From Aquarana catesbeiana (Eukaryota > Chordata > Amphibia > Anura > Ranidae), in contig NC_133328.1 in the NCBI RefSeq assembly GCF_042186555.1, positions 611,971,901-612,035,900 of the forward strand: a DNA stretch of 64,000 bases, in the 5' to 3' direction. This document shows, piece after piece, positions 53,643 through 64,000 of this stretch (within the stretch, counting starts at the first letter, position 1; every line of letters begins with the position of its first letter). A program made the translations under genes and the position numbers. The notes beneath the pieces are model-generated. The model ran no database searches and was not told where the DNA came from. It was given only the letters and a program-made list of their open reading frames with translations.

Positions 53643-54760
53643 AATGAGGAGGGTGCAGATCTGATGAACGTGGATATGGCCAAAAGGTTAGAGGGGTTTT
53701 TAAGCTAGGCGACGGGGGGGAGGGTCCGGAGGTAGAGATACTCAGCAATAAACATATTCCAGAGGGTAGTATTGGGGGCATTAGTGATAGGTTGACTAAA
53801 GCACATAAACCCGAGGTAAGTATAGTAACAAGTCTTATTTGCAATCTTGGAACACCCAATAAAAGGACAGTATGCAACCGGTCTAAACTACGTGGCATGT
53901 TCACCAATGCCAGGAGCCTGGAACCTAACTAGAGATACTGTTGAATGCATAGAATTTAGATTTTGTGGAAATTTCAGAGACCTGGTTCAACAGCTCTCAT
54001 GATTGGCTGGCAACCATTCAAGGGATCGCAAGGATAGAGAGGGTAAAAAAGGGGGAGGGGTATGCCTATATATCAAGAATATTGTACAAGTGAATGTGAG
54101 AGATGACATCAATAAGGGAGCCAGGGAGGAGGTGGAATCCTTATGGGTAGAGCTCCAAAGGGATAAAGCTAAGGGGAAAATAATACTGGGAGTATGCTAT
54201 AGGCCCCCTAACCTGAGGGAGGAGGGGGAGACGGACCTCCTATCACAATTTGGATTAGCAGCAAGGATGGGAAGTGTTATCATAATGGGGGATTTTAATT
54301 ATACAGACATAGACTGGGCGGAGGGAACAACGCATTCGTCTAAGGCTTGCCAGTTCCTAAATGTCTTGCAGGAGAATTTCATGGGTCAGATGGTAGACGC
54401 ACCAACTAGAAACAAGGCGTTACTAGATCTACTGATTAACAACAATACAGACCTGATCACGGATGTGGAAATACGGGGCGATTTAGGAAACAGCGATCAC
54501 AGGTCAATTGGCTTCAGTATAAATCACACAAATAGGAAACATAAGGGGAATACAAAGACACTGAATTTCAAAAGAGCCAACTTCTCTAAACTACGAACCT
54601 TGCTAGAAGATATAAATTGGGATAAAATCTTAGAAACAAAGAACACGGAGGAGAGATGTGTTTGCTTTAAGAGCATAGTAAATAAGGGCATTAGCCAGTG
54701 CATCCCATTAGGAAATACATTTAAAAGAGCGAACAAAAGTCTTGGATGGCAGCACTCACA
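53643..54760 (+). pseudogene. CR1 LINE 5' region with endonuclease domain
   Basis: Frame fragments start with EEGADLMNVDMAKRLEGF and KRTVCNRSKLRGMFTNARSL, then shift frame. From 54003 a frame of about 250 codons holds the APE-type endonuclease: GGVCLYIKNIV, LGVCYRPPN, GDFN (54288-54299) with YTDIDW, and NSDH (Ser-Asp-His at 54492-54500) with RSIGF. The RT domain is missing; similarity stops near 54745. It is the 5' counterpart of the CR1 3' ends at 32042 and 49092. Confidence 0.9.
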
Positions 54761-55116
54761 GCCAATCGGATGCTGGTTTCCCAGCATGCCCGTTCAATAG
54801 AAGCCGGCCATTCGACCGGCTTCTGTCAGACAGGCTGGTGTACACACGGGCCAAATGTCGGTCGGTTTCTGTTGAACAGGCCGATACCGGCCAATATTCG
54901 GGCCATGTGTACCAGGCTATTAGCGGTTGCTGCTCTTATTGTTGGCTTTGCTAGGTATGTCACCTAAATAAATATTCTCTATTAGCCTTTATGTGTCAGA
55001 GGGTGTGGCATGGCTGGAACAGCCGTTGTCACCAGGAATCAGGGAACCCAATTATCCAGTGGCTTCATCGGAGATAAGCGCTACACATACTTACATTGGT
55101 CCAAGCTGGATCGATG
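54761..55116. other. Unassigned repeat with GTACACACGGGCC words
   Basis: Inverted GAAGCCGGCCATTCGACC/CCGGCTTC words (54800-54825) and TGTACACACGGGCC resemble the MITE family at 58116 in style but not in sequence. The Tc1 copy at 55119 splits it; 55867-56021 is the other side. Confidence 0.4.
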
Positions 55117-55118
55117 TA

Positions 55119-55864
55119 CAGTGCCTTGAAAAAGTATTCATACCCCTTGAAATTTTCAACATTTTGTCATGTGACAACCAAAAACGTAAATGCATTTTAT
55201 TGGGATTTTATGTGATAGACCAACACAAAGTGGCACATAATTGTGAAGTGGAAAGAAAATGATAAAGGGTTTTCAAAATATTTTACAAATAAATATGTGA
55301 AAAGTGTGGGGTACATTTGTATTCAGCCCCCCTAAGTCAATACTTTGTAGAACCACTTTTCGCACCTTTCGTTGCAAGTCTTTTTGGGCATGGCTCTACC
55401 AGCTTTGCACATCTAGAGAGTGACATTTTTGCCCATTCTTCTTTGCAAAATAGCTTATGCTCTGTCAAATTAGATGGAGAGCGTCTGTGAACAACAATTT
55501 TCAAATCTTGCCACAAAGTCTCAATTGGATTTAGGTCTGGACTTTGACTGGGCCATTGAACACATGAATATGCTTTGATCTAAACCATTTCATTGTAGCT
55601 CTGGCTGTATGTTTAGGGTTGTTGTCCTGCTGGAAGGTGAACCTCTGCCCCAGTTTCAAGTCCCTGTATTTGGCCCCATACATCTTCCCATCAACTCTGA
55701 CCAGCTTCCCTGTCCATTTATCATTTCCCTTCTGCTTCACAATTATGAACCACTTTGTGTTGGTCTATCAAACAAAATCCCAATAAAATACATTTACATT
55801 TTTGGTTGTAACATGATAAAATGTGGGAAATTTCAAGGGGTATGAATACTTTTTCAAGGCACTG
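55119..55864 (-). mobile_element. Tc1/mariner internal-deletion derivative, TA TSD
   Basis: The ends CAGTGCCTTGAAAAAGTATT and AATACTTTTTCAAGGCACTG are perfect inverted repeats, flanked by TA (55117-55118, 55865-55866). On the minus strand the remaining coding is MYGAKYRDLKLGQRFTFQQDNNPKHTARATMKW (55680-55585; note a gap between YRD and LKL) and the C-terminal stretch on to about 55330. The N-terminal two-thirds are deleted. Intact ends mean it could have been moved in trans. Confidence 0.92.
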
Positions 55865-56025
55865 TAACTATGTAAAGATTGCCATATGCAAAGCCACACC
55901 TGGAGTTCAGCTTATAGCCTGCAGGGTAGATCGACTTCTGTACAACCGGCCTGCCCATACATGGATCAAAATCCATCCGATCGTTGCAGCACTGGAAAAA
56001 GTTTGATCCATGTATCATGGCTTAA

Positions 56026-56995
56026 CCGCTTCCCGACCGCCTCACGCAGATATACTGCAGCAGAAGGGCACTTACAGGCAGATTAACGTACCTGTATGTG
56101 GCCCTTTAAGAGGCGGCTTGCGGGTGCGCCAAGAGCTCCGTGACCGTGGTTGCAGGTCCCGCGGACTCGATTTTCACGGGGATACCCGCAATCGTCTCAG
56201 GGTGAGGAAGAACGAGGGGATGCTGATGTAAACAAGCATCTATCCGTTCTGCCTAATGACACTCTCACTGATCACAGCTCCCTGTGATCGGGAGCGGTGA
56301 TCAGTGTAGTGTCACACACAGCCCCTCCCCCCACAGTTAGAATCACTCCCTAGGAAAAACTTAACCCCTACAGCGCCACCTAGTGGTCAACCCCTTCACT
56401 GCCAGTCACATTTACACAGTAATCAATGCATTTTTACTTGCACTGATCGTTGTATAAATGTGAATGGACTCAAAATCTCGCCAAAAGTGTCCGATGTGTC
56501 CGCCATAATGTCACAGTCACGATAAAAATCGCTGATCGCTGCCATTACTAGTAAAAAAAAATTATCAATAAAAATGCCATAAATCTATCCTCTATTTTGT
56601 AGACGCTATAACTTTTGCGCAAACCAATCAATAAATGTTTATTGCGATTTTTTTTACCAAAAATATGTAGAAGAATACGTATCGGCCTAAACTGAGGAAA
56701 AAAAAATGTTTTTTTTATATATTTTTGGGGGATATTTATTATAGAAAAAAGTAAAAAATAATGCGTTTTTTTCAAAATTGTCGCTTTTTTTTTGTTTATT
56801 GCGCATAAAAATAAACACCACAGAGGTGATCAAATACCACCAAAAGAAAGCTCTATTTGTGGGAAAAAAAGGACGTCGGTTTTGTTTGGGAGCCACGTCG
56901 CACGACCGCGCAATTGTCAGTTAAAGCGACGCAGTGCCGAATCGCAAAAAAGTGCTCTGGTCTTTGGCCAGCCAAATGGTCCGGGGCTTAAGTGG
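56026..56995 (-). mobile_element. TTAA-bounded frog repeat, complete
   Basis: TTAA at 56022-56025 and 56996-56999 with ends CCGCTTCCCGACC and GCTTAAGTGG. All family blocks are present in reverse complement order. At 970 bp it is the least diverged copy by eye. Confidence 0.9.
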
Positions 56996-56999
56996 TTAA

Positions 57000-58112
57000 G
57001 CTACTGCCAGAAATAATGCAGAGGCTCCGATTATCTATAAAACATTAAACACTTGACCAATCCCCCCTTTCCAAAATGACCAGACGACACATTTTATTTG
57101 GAGTCGAATTACCATAGCAGCCGTTTATTACAAACCATTAAATACAACATTCACAAGAAAAACAAGTGTGGCCCTCCTCCTAGTTTCACTCAGCTCCAGG
57201 CCATATACTATACAAGAGGAATCAGAGGGCCTTGCTCGTTAGAGCTTACCATATAAGAAAATCACTTTGAATATTTAATAAAGCTCTGGGAATCCTTTGT
57301 CATGTATCAAATTTAAAATAGAAAACAAAAATGACATACATATAGCAAAATAATTAAAAAAAAAAAAAAATTTAAAAAACAAAAAGAAATAAAACAGACC
57401 AATAAAACCAGGACAGTCTCCCATCATTAAAGAATGGAAACTTTTATATAAAAAGAAGTTAAGGCTTAGGTAAGTTTACAGTATTTCATTTTCATTCTAC
57501 TTCCAGGTGAGAGAACTTGTCTTTCTTTTAACACTGCAGAGTGTTATTTCCAAGAACTTGAGCAAGGCAATTACTGTGTTTGTTCTCCGTGTTTAACACT
57601 TGAAAGACATTGTCCAATTGTTAAAAGGAAGAATTTTGGCAGTTAGGGCTTACCAGGACGTCTGTGTTTGCGATGACAGATTGCCTGCCCAAGTCTCGCG
57701 CCTTTTGTCAGCAAAGTCAAATCTTACACCAGGACACACCGGCTTCTCAAAAAATACCTCTGGTAAAATTTCATGTTCCTCTTGTTTAATAATCCATCAC
57801 TAAAACAGCACAAAAGGCTGGGAGAGCTTATATTTCACTTAATGATGGGAACGTTCTCTGACATGGAAACAACTCACTACACTTGTTTTAATGAAAGAAA
57901 TGTATTTGCTCGTGTCAAATCGAGTTCCCATGTCGAAGCAGTGGCAGCAGATTACTTGGTTAATGGGATTATTTCTAATTTAAGGCTCATTATTAAAGCT
58001 CTACTGAAGTCACAGAAAAAGATATTCACTAAAAAAAAACTAATTTTTTGATCTTTCCCCTACTTTCCTGTTAAAAGAGTTGTACTTGGTACCTGAATAT
58101 GACTGTGCAGTC
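57000..58112. other. Low-repeat intergenic stretch
   Basis: About 1.1 kb shows no element ends, tandem repeats or coding motif. An A-rich run lies at 57355-57400. It is a candidate for unique sequence. Confidence 0.45.
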
Positions 58113-58115
58113 TAA

Positions 58116-58542
58116 TGCCCTGTACACACGGTCGGACATTGATCGGACATTCCGACAACAAAATCCATGGATTTTTTCCAACGGATGTTGGCTCAAACTT
58201 GTCTTGCATACACACGGTCGCACAAAGTTGTCAGAAAATCCGATCGTTCTGAACGCGGTGACGTAAAACACGTACGTCGGGACTATAAACAGGGCAGTAG
58301 CCAATAGCTTTCGTCTCTTAATTTATTCTGAGCATGCGTGGCACTTTGTGCGTCGGATTTGTGTACACACGATCGGAATTAAACCGATCGGATTTTGTTG
58401 TCGGAAAAGCCTGCTCTCAAACTTTGTGTGTCGGAAATTCCGACGGAAAAAGTCTGATGGAGCCCACACACGATCGGAATTTCCGACAACACAATCTGAT
58501 CGCACTTTTTCCGTCGGAAAATCCGACCGTGTGTACGGGGCA
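58116..58542. mobile_element. MITE of the TGCCCCGTACACACGG family, TAA TSD
   Basis: TAA flanks both sides (58113-58115 and 58543-58545). The ends are TGCCCTGTACACACGGTCGG and CCGACCGTGTGTACGGGGCA. GTCGGAAAATCCGAC-type words give long self-complementarity. It is the best TSD in the family. Confidence 0.9.
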
Positions 58543-58560
58543 TAATAGTTACCAGTGTTA

Positions 58561-58931
58561 GAACCCTTTCACACTGGGGCAGTTTGCAGGCGTTATTGCG
58601 CTAAAAATACCGCCTGCAAACCGACCCAAAACAGCCGCTGCTGTTTGTTCAGTGTAAAAGCCCGAGGGAGGAGTAGAAAAAAACTCCTGAAGGAGCGGTG
58701 TATTCACTGCTCCTAAACCGCTCCTGCCCATTGAAATCAATGGGGCAGCGCGGTTATACCGCAGCAATACCGCGGCTATAGCCGCGCTATACGAGCGGTT
58801 TTAACCCTTTTTCTGCCGCCAGCGGGGGTTAAAACCGCACCGCTAGCGGCCGAATACCACTGGTAAAGCAGCGCTAAAAATAGCGCTGTTTTACCTCCGA
58901 CGCCCCCTACCGCCCCAGTGTGAAAGCAGCC
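58561..58931. mobile_element. Harbinger-like MITE with TTA TSD
   Basis: TTA flanks both sides (58558-58560, 58932-58934). The ends GAACCCTTTCACACTGGGGC and GCCCCAGTGTGAAAGCAGCC are inverted. The interior is GC-rich with ACCGC/GCGGT words and an inverted CCTGCAAACCGACC-like region. It lies only 15 bp from the preceding MITE. Confidence 0.85.
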
Positions 58932-58934
58932 TTA

Positions 58935-59500
58935 GACCCAGTGCACTCAGTAATTAGCCCTCAGAAACTGAGCTGGTCAGACATGCCCCTATTCCATTTA
59001 TTATGTAGCACCCTCCTACTATACGATGCTATGGAAATTTCGTTTTTTGGCTTGCTCTGTAATCAGAGCAGCAGTGATAAATTGCCTTGGTCTGCTCATA
59101 ATTTCACAAGCTGGGAGTTTGATTATTTCCCCCTGTCTCTGGGAGAAGCTTCCAGAGCTTAGGACGGGAAATTCAAATGACTGGCCTGAATATTTACGAT
59201 GCCCTGAGGAGGTGTGCCCAGAAGGTGGTCTGGGAAGTGATAAATAGCCTGAAGCCTTGAGGAAATTGTCTTTTTTGTTCTTTTTTGTTCTTCCAGGGAT
59301 GGATCTGTGAGATTCAATAGGCTGCTTGCTTCTGAAGCACCTCTGGACTGAATGCTGGACTTCCCTATCAAGGGATTGGGTCTGGGGGTGTAGCTGCTCT
59401 AGGACTTGTGAGTAGAGAACCTGACTCCCTACAACACCGTAATCCGAGAGACCTGCCTCATGGTCCCCAGCTATCACTCTCACCTTGGGAAGCATGCAGT
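58935..59500. other. Unassigned; end matches the 343-bp tandem repeat
   Basis: 59470-59500 (TCACCTTGGGAAGCATGCAG) corresponds to the unit boundary seen at 61140 and 61495, so the tandem repeat probably starts left of the AT-rich element at 59501. Confidence 0.45.
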
Positions 59501-60802
59501 AGACCTGTGCAGAACGAAAAAATGTGTTTTGTTTCGTTATTTACATAAATTTGCTTAGTTAAATTTGTTTAATTCTTTTCGGAATTAGTTTTGTTTATTA
59601 AAATTCAAATCGTTTAAAATTTTCCGAATTAAGAAAATGCTAATTGATTTGAATTTTATTTGAATCGAATATCATTCGAAATCCAATTCAATTTGAAATT
59701 TTAATTTTGGAAGATGGTTATATTCTTTTTATTCCATTCTTTTCTATTGTTTTTTTTTCTATTCTATTCTTTTCTATTATATATATTTTTTCTATTCTAT
59801 TCGAATTTGAATTTATTCTATTCTAAATTAGAATTTTGGAAATTGGTTATATTGTTATATTCTTTCTATTCTATTATTTTCTATTGTTTGTTCTATTCTA
59901 TTCTTTTCTTTTAATTCACAGGCCATGGGCACTGGGTCAGGGTAAATGAGGTGTATGGGAGTGGGGGGGATAGATGGGATGATCATGTGGGGGTCAGCTG
60001 GGGTGTCAGGGTCTCCCGCCTCAGCTATAAACCAAATTGGCAGCGGCCAGCTCATTTATTATATTCGAAATTCGAAAGATGGTTATATTCTTTCTATTAT
60101 ATTCTATTCCATTATATTCTTTTATTTTCTATTATATTCTAATCCGTTCTTCTCTATTCTAATCAAATTTTGTGAAATGATTATATTCATTCTAATGTTT
60201 TTTTTTTTAATTCTATTCTATTCTTTTATTTTCTATTCTATTCAAATTTAAATGATTCTATTCGAAATTCAGAAGAAAGTTATATTCTTTCTATTTTATT
60301 ATATTCTTTTTTTTTCTATTCTATTCTATACTTTTCTATTCTATTTTTTTCTATTCTTTTATATTGTGTTCAAATTCAAATTTATTCTATTTGAAATTAG
60401 AATTTCAAAAGATGGTTATATTCTTTCTATTTTATTCTTTTCTATTCTATGCCTCTATTTTCTATTATATTTTATTCAGTCATTTTATTTTATATTCTTT
60501 TATTTTGAATTCTGTTCTGTTTTACTCTATTCTATTCTATTCTATTCTTTTCTATTATATTCTTTTCTATTCTAGTCCTTTATTTTCTATTCTATTTTAT
60601 CCTCTTCAGAAATCTGAATTTGATTTGAAAACTATTCAAATTCTTTTTGAATTTGAATTTCATCTGAAATTTGGTTTTGTTATTTTAGATTCGTTTAAAT
60701 TCATTACCATTTGAGTTATGAAATTCAGATAAATCCGAATTCCTGAATAACAAAAAATTTTGTCCGAATTTCTATTTGGAACAAAACGAACTACACATGT
60801 CC
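59501..60802. mobile_element. AT-rich element with (TTCTA)n interior
   Basis: The ends AGACCTGTGCAGAACGAAAA and GAACAAAACGAACTACACAT are roughly inverted, and GCATGCAGTA/GCATACAGTA flank them like a TSD with one mismatch. The interior is a degenerate TTCTATTC repeat mixed with GAATTTGAAT words and carries the GC-rich 141-bp block at 59914. The superfamily is unknown (hAT possible by TSD length). Confidence 0.6.
59914..60054. repeat. 141-bp block, inverted duplicate of 62656-62796
   Basis: The block from TTCACAGGCCATGGGCACTG to AATTGGCAGCGGCCAGCTCA reappears reverse-complemented at 62656-62796 with very few changes (for example GGCAGC/GCTGCG). GC-rich, it stands out within the AT-rich element. 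Confidence 0.92.
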
Positions 60803-61670
60803 AGCATACAGTAGGTTCTAAAGAGTCCAGTCAGGTGAGCACCAGACCTATTGCTGTGGGAAGGTACTCCTCTTTCTAATGACTGGCCCCAAAGTACCCT
60901 CTGATGCCGAAGGATATGCAGGCTGGTATCACAATGGCAAGTGACCTCAAGTTTGTCCCTATTTTATGAAGATGCCAGCCTTGCATGCTTGGTGTCTAAG
61001 GTTGGTAACGTCTAGGAAGAGAGGACATGCTTTTATATAACCCAAAATCAACTTCAACAGTAATGGGGTGGCCAACTACTTGTCCTGCATGGGAGGCAGG
61101 TAGGTAGTATATGAGCCCTGTTCCTTCTTTCTGGTAATCTCACCTTCAGGAGTAGGGGTGAAAAAAAGTCCAGGCCGGTGAGCAACAGAAATAGTGCTGT
61201 GGGAGGGTACCCCTGTTTTTAATAACTCCCTTCAAAGTATCCTCTGATGGTGAAGGACATGCAGGCTAGTATTACAATGGCAAGGGGCCCTAAGTTTTCT
61301 GCCCCTATGGTATGGAGATACCATCCATGCATTCCTCATGGCCAAGGTTGGTAGTGACTGGGAAGGGGGGGCATGCTTTTATGCAATCCAAAAAAAGTTC
61401 AACAATAATAGGATGTCTACCTACTTGTGCCCACATGGATAAAAGACAGGTCGGTAGGTAGTACATAAGCCCCATTTCTCCTTTCTACTACTTTCACCTT
61501 GGGAAGTAGCAGTGCCAAACAGGCCATGCTGTTGACCCTACTCAAAATAATCCCTGGTGCTGAAGGAAACGCAGGCTTGTATCACAAGGGGCCTCAAGTT
61601 TACTTTTCCTATGGGTAAGGCCCTGTATTTTTGATGTCCAAAGTTGGAAGTATCTGAGAAAAGAAGACAT
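60803..61670 (+). repeat. ~343-bp tandem repeat, about 2.5 units
   Basis: Landmarks recur: GTCCAGTCAGGTGAGCA (60827) and GTCCAGGCCGGTGAGCA (61169); GAAGGATATGCAGG (60909), GAAGGACATGCAGG (61252) and GAAGGAAACGCAGG (61562). The spacings are 343 and 310 (a deletion in the last unit). No coding was recognised. Confidence 0.85.
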
Positions 61671-62029
61671 GCATTTATAATCACTTGCCGACCAGGCCAT
61701 AGCCAAATGACGGCTACAGTGCTGCCGGATAACTCTGGGGGGGCATACTATGATGTCCTCCCAGAATCGCGCCCCAGCGCACTTGGGAATATCCGTGACC
61801 GCTGGGTCTGGAGGATCACGGTAAAGGGCCGAAGACAGCGGCCCTTTACCACATGATCACTCCGTCTAATGATGGAGCGACCAGTTGTAAACAAGCCGGC
61901 ACATGCCCGCTTCGGCTCTTCTACTCTCCATACCGATCGGTACAGTGTCAGAGGGGAGGGGAGGGATTGGGTGCATCGGCGCTGTGGGCTGGATTTATAG
62001 TGCCTACAGCGCTGATCTCTGCCCATTCC

Positions 62030-62410
62030 TGCATCATCCCCATCCATACTCCCGCCATCCTCATTCATGCTCAATCATCCCCATCCATACTCAGCCATCC
62101 TCATCCATGCTCAGTCATCCCCATTCATACTCAGCCATCCTCATCCATGCTCAGCCATCCCCATCCATGCTCAGCCATCCCCATCCATACTCAGCCATCC
62201 CCATCTATGCTCAGCCACCCCCATCCATACGCAACCATCCCCACCCATACTCAGCCATCCCCATCCATGCTCAACCATCCCCATCCATGCTCAGCTATCC
62301 CCATCCATACTTAGCCATCCCCATCCATGCTCAGCCATCCTCATCCATACTCAGCCATCCTCATCAATACTCAGCCATTCTCATCCATCCCCATCCATGC
62401 TCATCCAGCC
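62030..62410. repeat. 20-bp minisatellite
   Basis: The unit CATCCCCATCCATGCTCAGC occurs about 18 times with ATGCTC/ATACTC alternation. Open frames of HPHPYSAIPIH type are artefacts. Confidence 0.93.
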
Positions 62411-62814
62411 CCATTCACGACTCAAGCAGCGCAGTCAGGCTGAGATAGCTACAACTCCCGGTCGCCATGGTCGGATCTCTTGGAGCTGGACTGTGGACAC
62501 ACACGTGGCTGGCCTGGGCCAGCCGCTGGTGGCTGCAGTACACTGTGCAGAGTGCATGCACCAGAAGTTTACCCCAGGAGCATCACCCACCACTGGAGGA
62601 GGCCGTGCAAGGAGGAGGACCTGTCCTGCTGAGCTCTGAGTCTGAGCTCTGAGCCTGAGCTGGCCGCTGCGAATTTGGTTTATAGCTGAGGCGGGAGACC
62701 CTGACACCCCAGCTGACCCCCACATGATCATCCCATCTATCCCCCCCACCCCCATACACCTCATTTACCCTGACCCAGTGCCCATGGCCTGTGAATCCTG
62801 CTGGAAGCTGGCCA

Positions 62815-62955
62815 CGAGCCCGTAGGACCCACAGATGACTGACCTGGCTGCGGACCTGTGGGTCCTGCTGGCCACTGGCCTGTGGGTCCTGCTGGCCACT
62901 GACCTGTGGGTCCCGCTGGCCACTGGCCTGTGGGGCCTGCTGGCCCCTGGCCTAG
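62815..62955. repeat. 24-bp minisatellite
   Basis: The unit is CTGTGGGTCCTGCTGGCCAC plus TGGC, with about five copies, some with GACCTG or CCCGCTGG variants. Confidence 0.85.
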
Positions 62956-63204
62956 GGTGACTAGAAGTCCCCGGACTGAGGACACTGCCCCCGGACCAAG
63001 TATGTCCCTGAAACCCTATCATGGGTCCCACTGGGCCCATTGGGCTGCCTTGGAGAGGAGGGGGGGAGTGCCGCCGGATTAAACAGATCTCTTGCTTACA
63101 CGGCACGGCCGCTGCGTGCAGTCTATCATAGGAATCTGTCCAGGAGGCGGGACTTCGTATGACAGCGGGTAAGTGGGAGATCTAGGGAGATCTAGGCTAG
63201 GCTG

Positions 63205-63475
63205 CATTGATGGGCACTGGTGAGGCTGCGCTGATGGGCACTGGTGAGGCTGCATTGGTGGACACTGGTGAGGCTGCTTTGATGAGCACTGGTGAGGCTG
63301 CAAAGATGGGCACTGGTGAGGTTGCAAAGATGGGCACTGATCAGGCTGCATTGATGGGTACCAGTAAGGCTGCAAAGATGGGTACCGGTGAGGCTGCAAA
63401 GATGGGCACTTTTGAGGCTGCATTCATTGGGCACTGGTGAGGCTGCATTGATGGGCACTGGTGAGGCTGCATTGA
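63205..63475. repeat. 24-bp minisatellite
   Basis: The unit is GATGGGCACTGGTGAGGCTG plus CATT, about 11 copies. It is related to the GGCACTGATGGG units at 6515-7035. A (TA)n run follows at 63525-63558. Confidence 0.9.
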
Positions 63476-63511
63476 TGACCTCTGGAGTGCATTCTATTCT
63501 TGGAATATATA

Positions 63512-63564
<53 letters not shown>

Positions 63565-63692
63565 TTGCTTTTTTTTGGTTGCCCCCCTACTTTTGTCCCC
63601 GTCCTCCCGTGTGCTCCCCCTAAATATGAAAGCTGGAGATGCCACTGTCTGGTTAGGAAGTGGGTTTAGGTGCCCAGTGGGCAAGTGGTTAA

Positions 63693-64000
63693 CATTTTAT
63701 ATTTTTTATACAAAAAATCAAATATTGTTAAAAAGAAAAAAAATGAAAAATGTTCAACAATCCTCCAAATACTGAAACCGTGTAAAAAAAATCTCTATGG
63801 TTCAGCACTATGGAGAGCTCCTAAAGCTGCTTCCTGCACTTTGAATATTCACTGCACATTTACCAGGTGCACAAATTATATCATAAAGGTACAGCAACTG
63901 GGGAATGTGTGGAAAGTGCCAGAAAATGTTTACCCAGCAAATCTGCATGTGAGGAGTTACTAGGGAATGTGACAGTGAATGGTTAAAAAAAATGAATCTA
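63693..64000. other. Unassigned sequence to window end
   Basis: AT-rich; no feature was recognised. Confidence 0.4.

Larger units (their letters stand above)
61681..63688. mobile_element. Large repeat with TTAA-type ends and three minisatellites
   Basis: The left end TCACTTGCCGACCAGGCCAT follows ATAA (a mutated TTAA), and the right end GGGCAAGTGG is followed by TTAA (63689-63692). The interior has a GC-rich head with TGATGTCCTCCCAG, a 20-bp, a 24-bp and another 24-bp minisatellite and a (TA)n tract. It parallels the 5398-7410 copy. Confidence 0.65.

Noticed and set aside
59714..60714. Phe/Leu/Tyr-rich frames suggesting membrane proteins
   Set aside because: They are translations of the TTCTATTC-type low-complexity interior of an AT-rich element.
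61853..62639. Pro/His/Ser-rich 150-190 codon frames
   Set aside because: They are generated by the 20-bp minisatellite in three frames.

Overview
The window is vertebrate genomic DNA, and everything recognisable in it is transposon-derived, gene-like transposon accessory coding, satellite or degraded repeat. I found no host gene with a clear single-copy exon structure, no rRNA, no convincing tRNA and no CRISPR array. The repeat content suggests an amphibian, most likely a ranid frog: about ten copies of a repeat bounded by TTAA with TTAACCACTT/AAGTGGTTAA ends, several Tc1/mariner families with long terminal repeats, CR1 and L2-like LINEs, a DIRS fragment, hAT elements and many palindromic MITEs. 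The species call is inference from these families, not from a marker gene.

Layout. 1-5.4 kb: Tc1 fragments, a large head-to-head foldback element and a broken Tc1 element. 5.4-17 kb: TTAA-bounded repeats, Harbinger-like and hAT-like MITEs with readable target-site duplications (TSDs), a second foldback and a LINE reverse-transcriptase remnant. 17-25 kb: more TTAA-bounded repeats, one carrying a nested 1.6-kb Tc1 element and a nested MITE. 26.4-29.1 kb: a 46-bp minisatellite, then a 30-bp minisatellite with higher-order duplication. 29.1-36.4 kb: a Tc1 element whose middle is replaced by a foldback-type insert and a 37-bp-arm perfect palindrome, a CR1 fragment, and a 2.35-kb hAT element. 38.5-41.0 kb: the only region that looks like functional coding sequence, a divergent pair with an intact three-exon Myb/SANT-like gene on the minus strand and a spliced MADF-domain gene on the plus strand. 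41-57 kb: TTAA repeats, MITEs, DIRS, CR1 copies (one interrupted by a hAT element with an 8-bp TSD), Tc1 deletion derivatives and (TA)n tracts. 57-64 kb: MITEs, an AT-rich element inside a ~343-bp tandem repeat, and a large repeat carrying three short minisatellites.

The most interesting signal is a short structured motif: a CTGATGA-like core, a variable 4-6 bp hairpin, then GAAA-like and ACGCGT-like sequence. It occurs eight times at five loci. This is the hammerhead ribozyme layout. The best copy (12355-12410, minus strand) keeps both core strands, four base pairs of stem I and a pairable stem II; the others are decayed but several keep stem II complementarity with different sequence. At two loci the motifs sit at the inner ends of head-to-head foldback arms, suggesting remnants of hammerhead-bearing retroelements (Penelope-like elements or retrozymes). 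The second candidate is the divergent Myb/SANT + MADF pair, which looks like accessory genes of a PIF/Harbinger-type transposon lying among at least six MITE copies with TTA/TAA TSDs.
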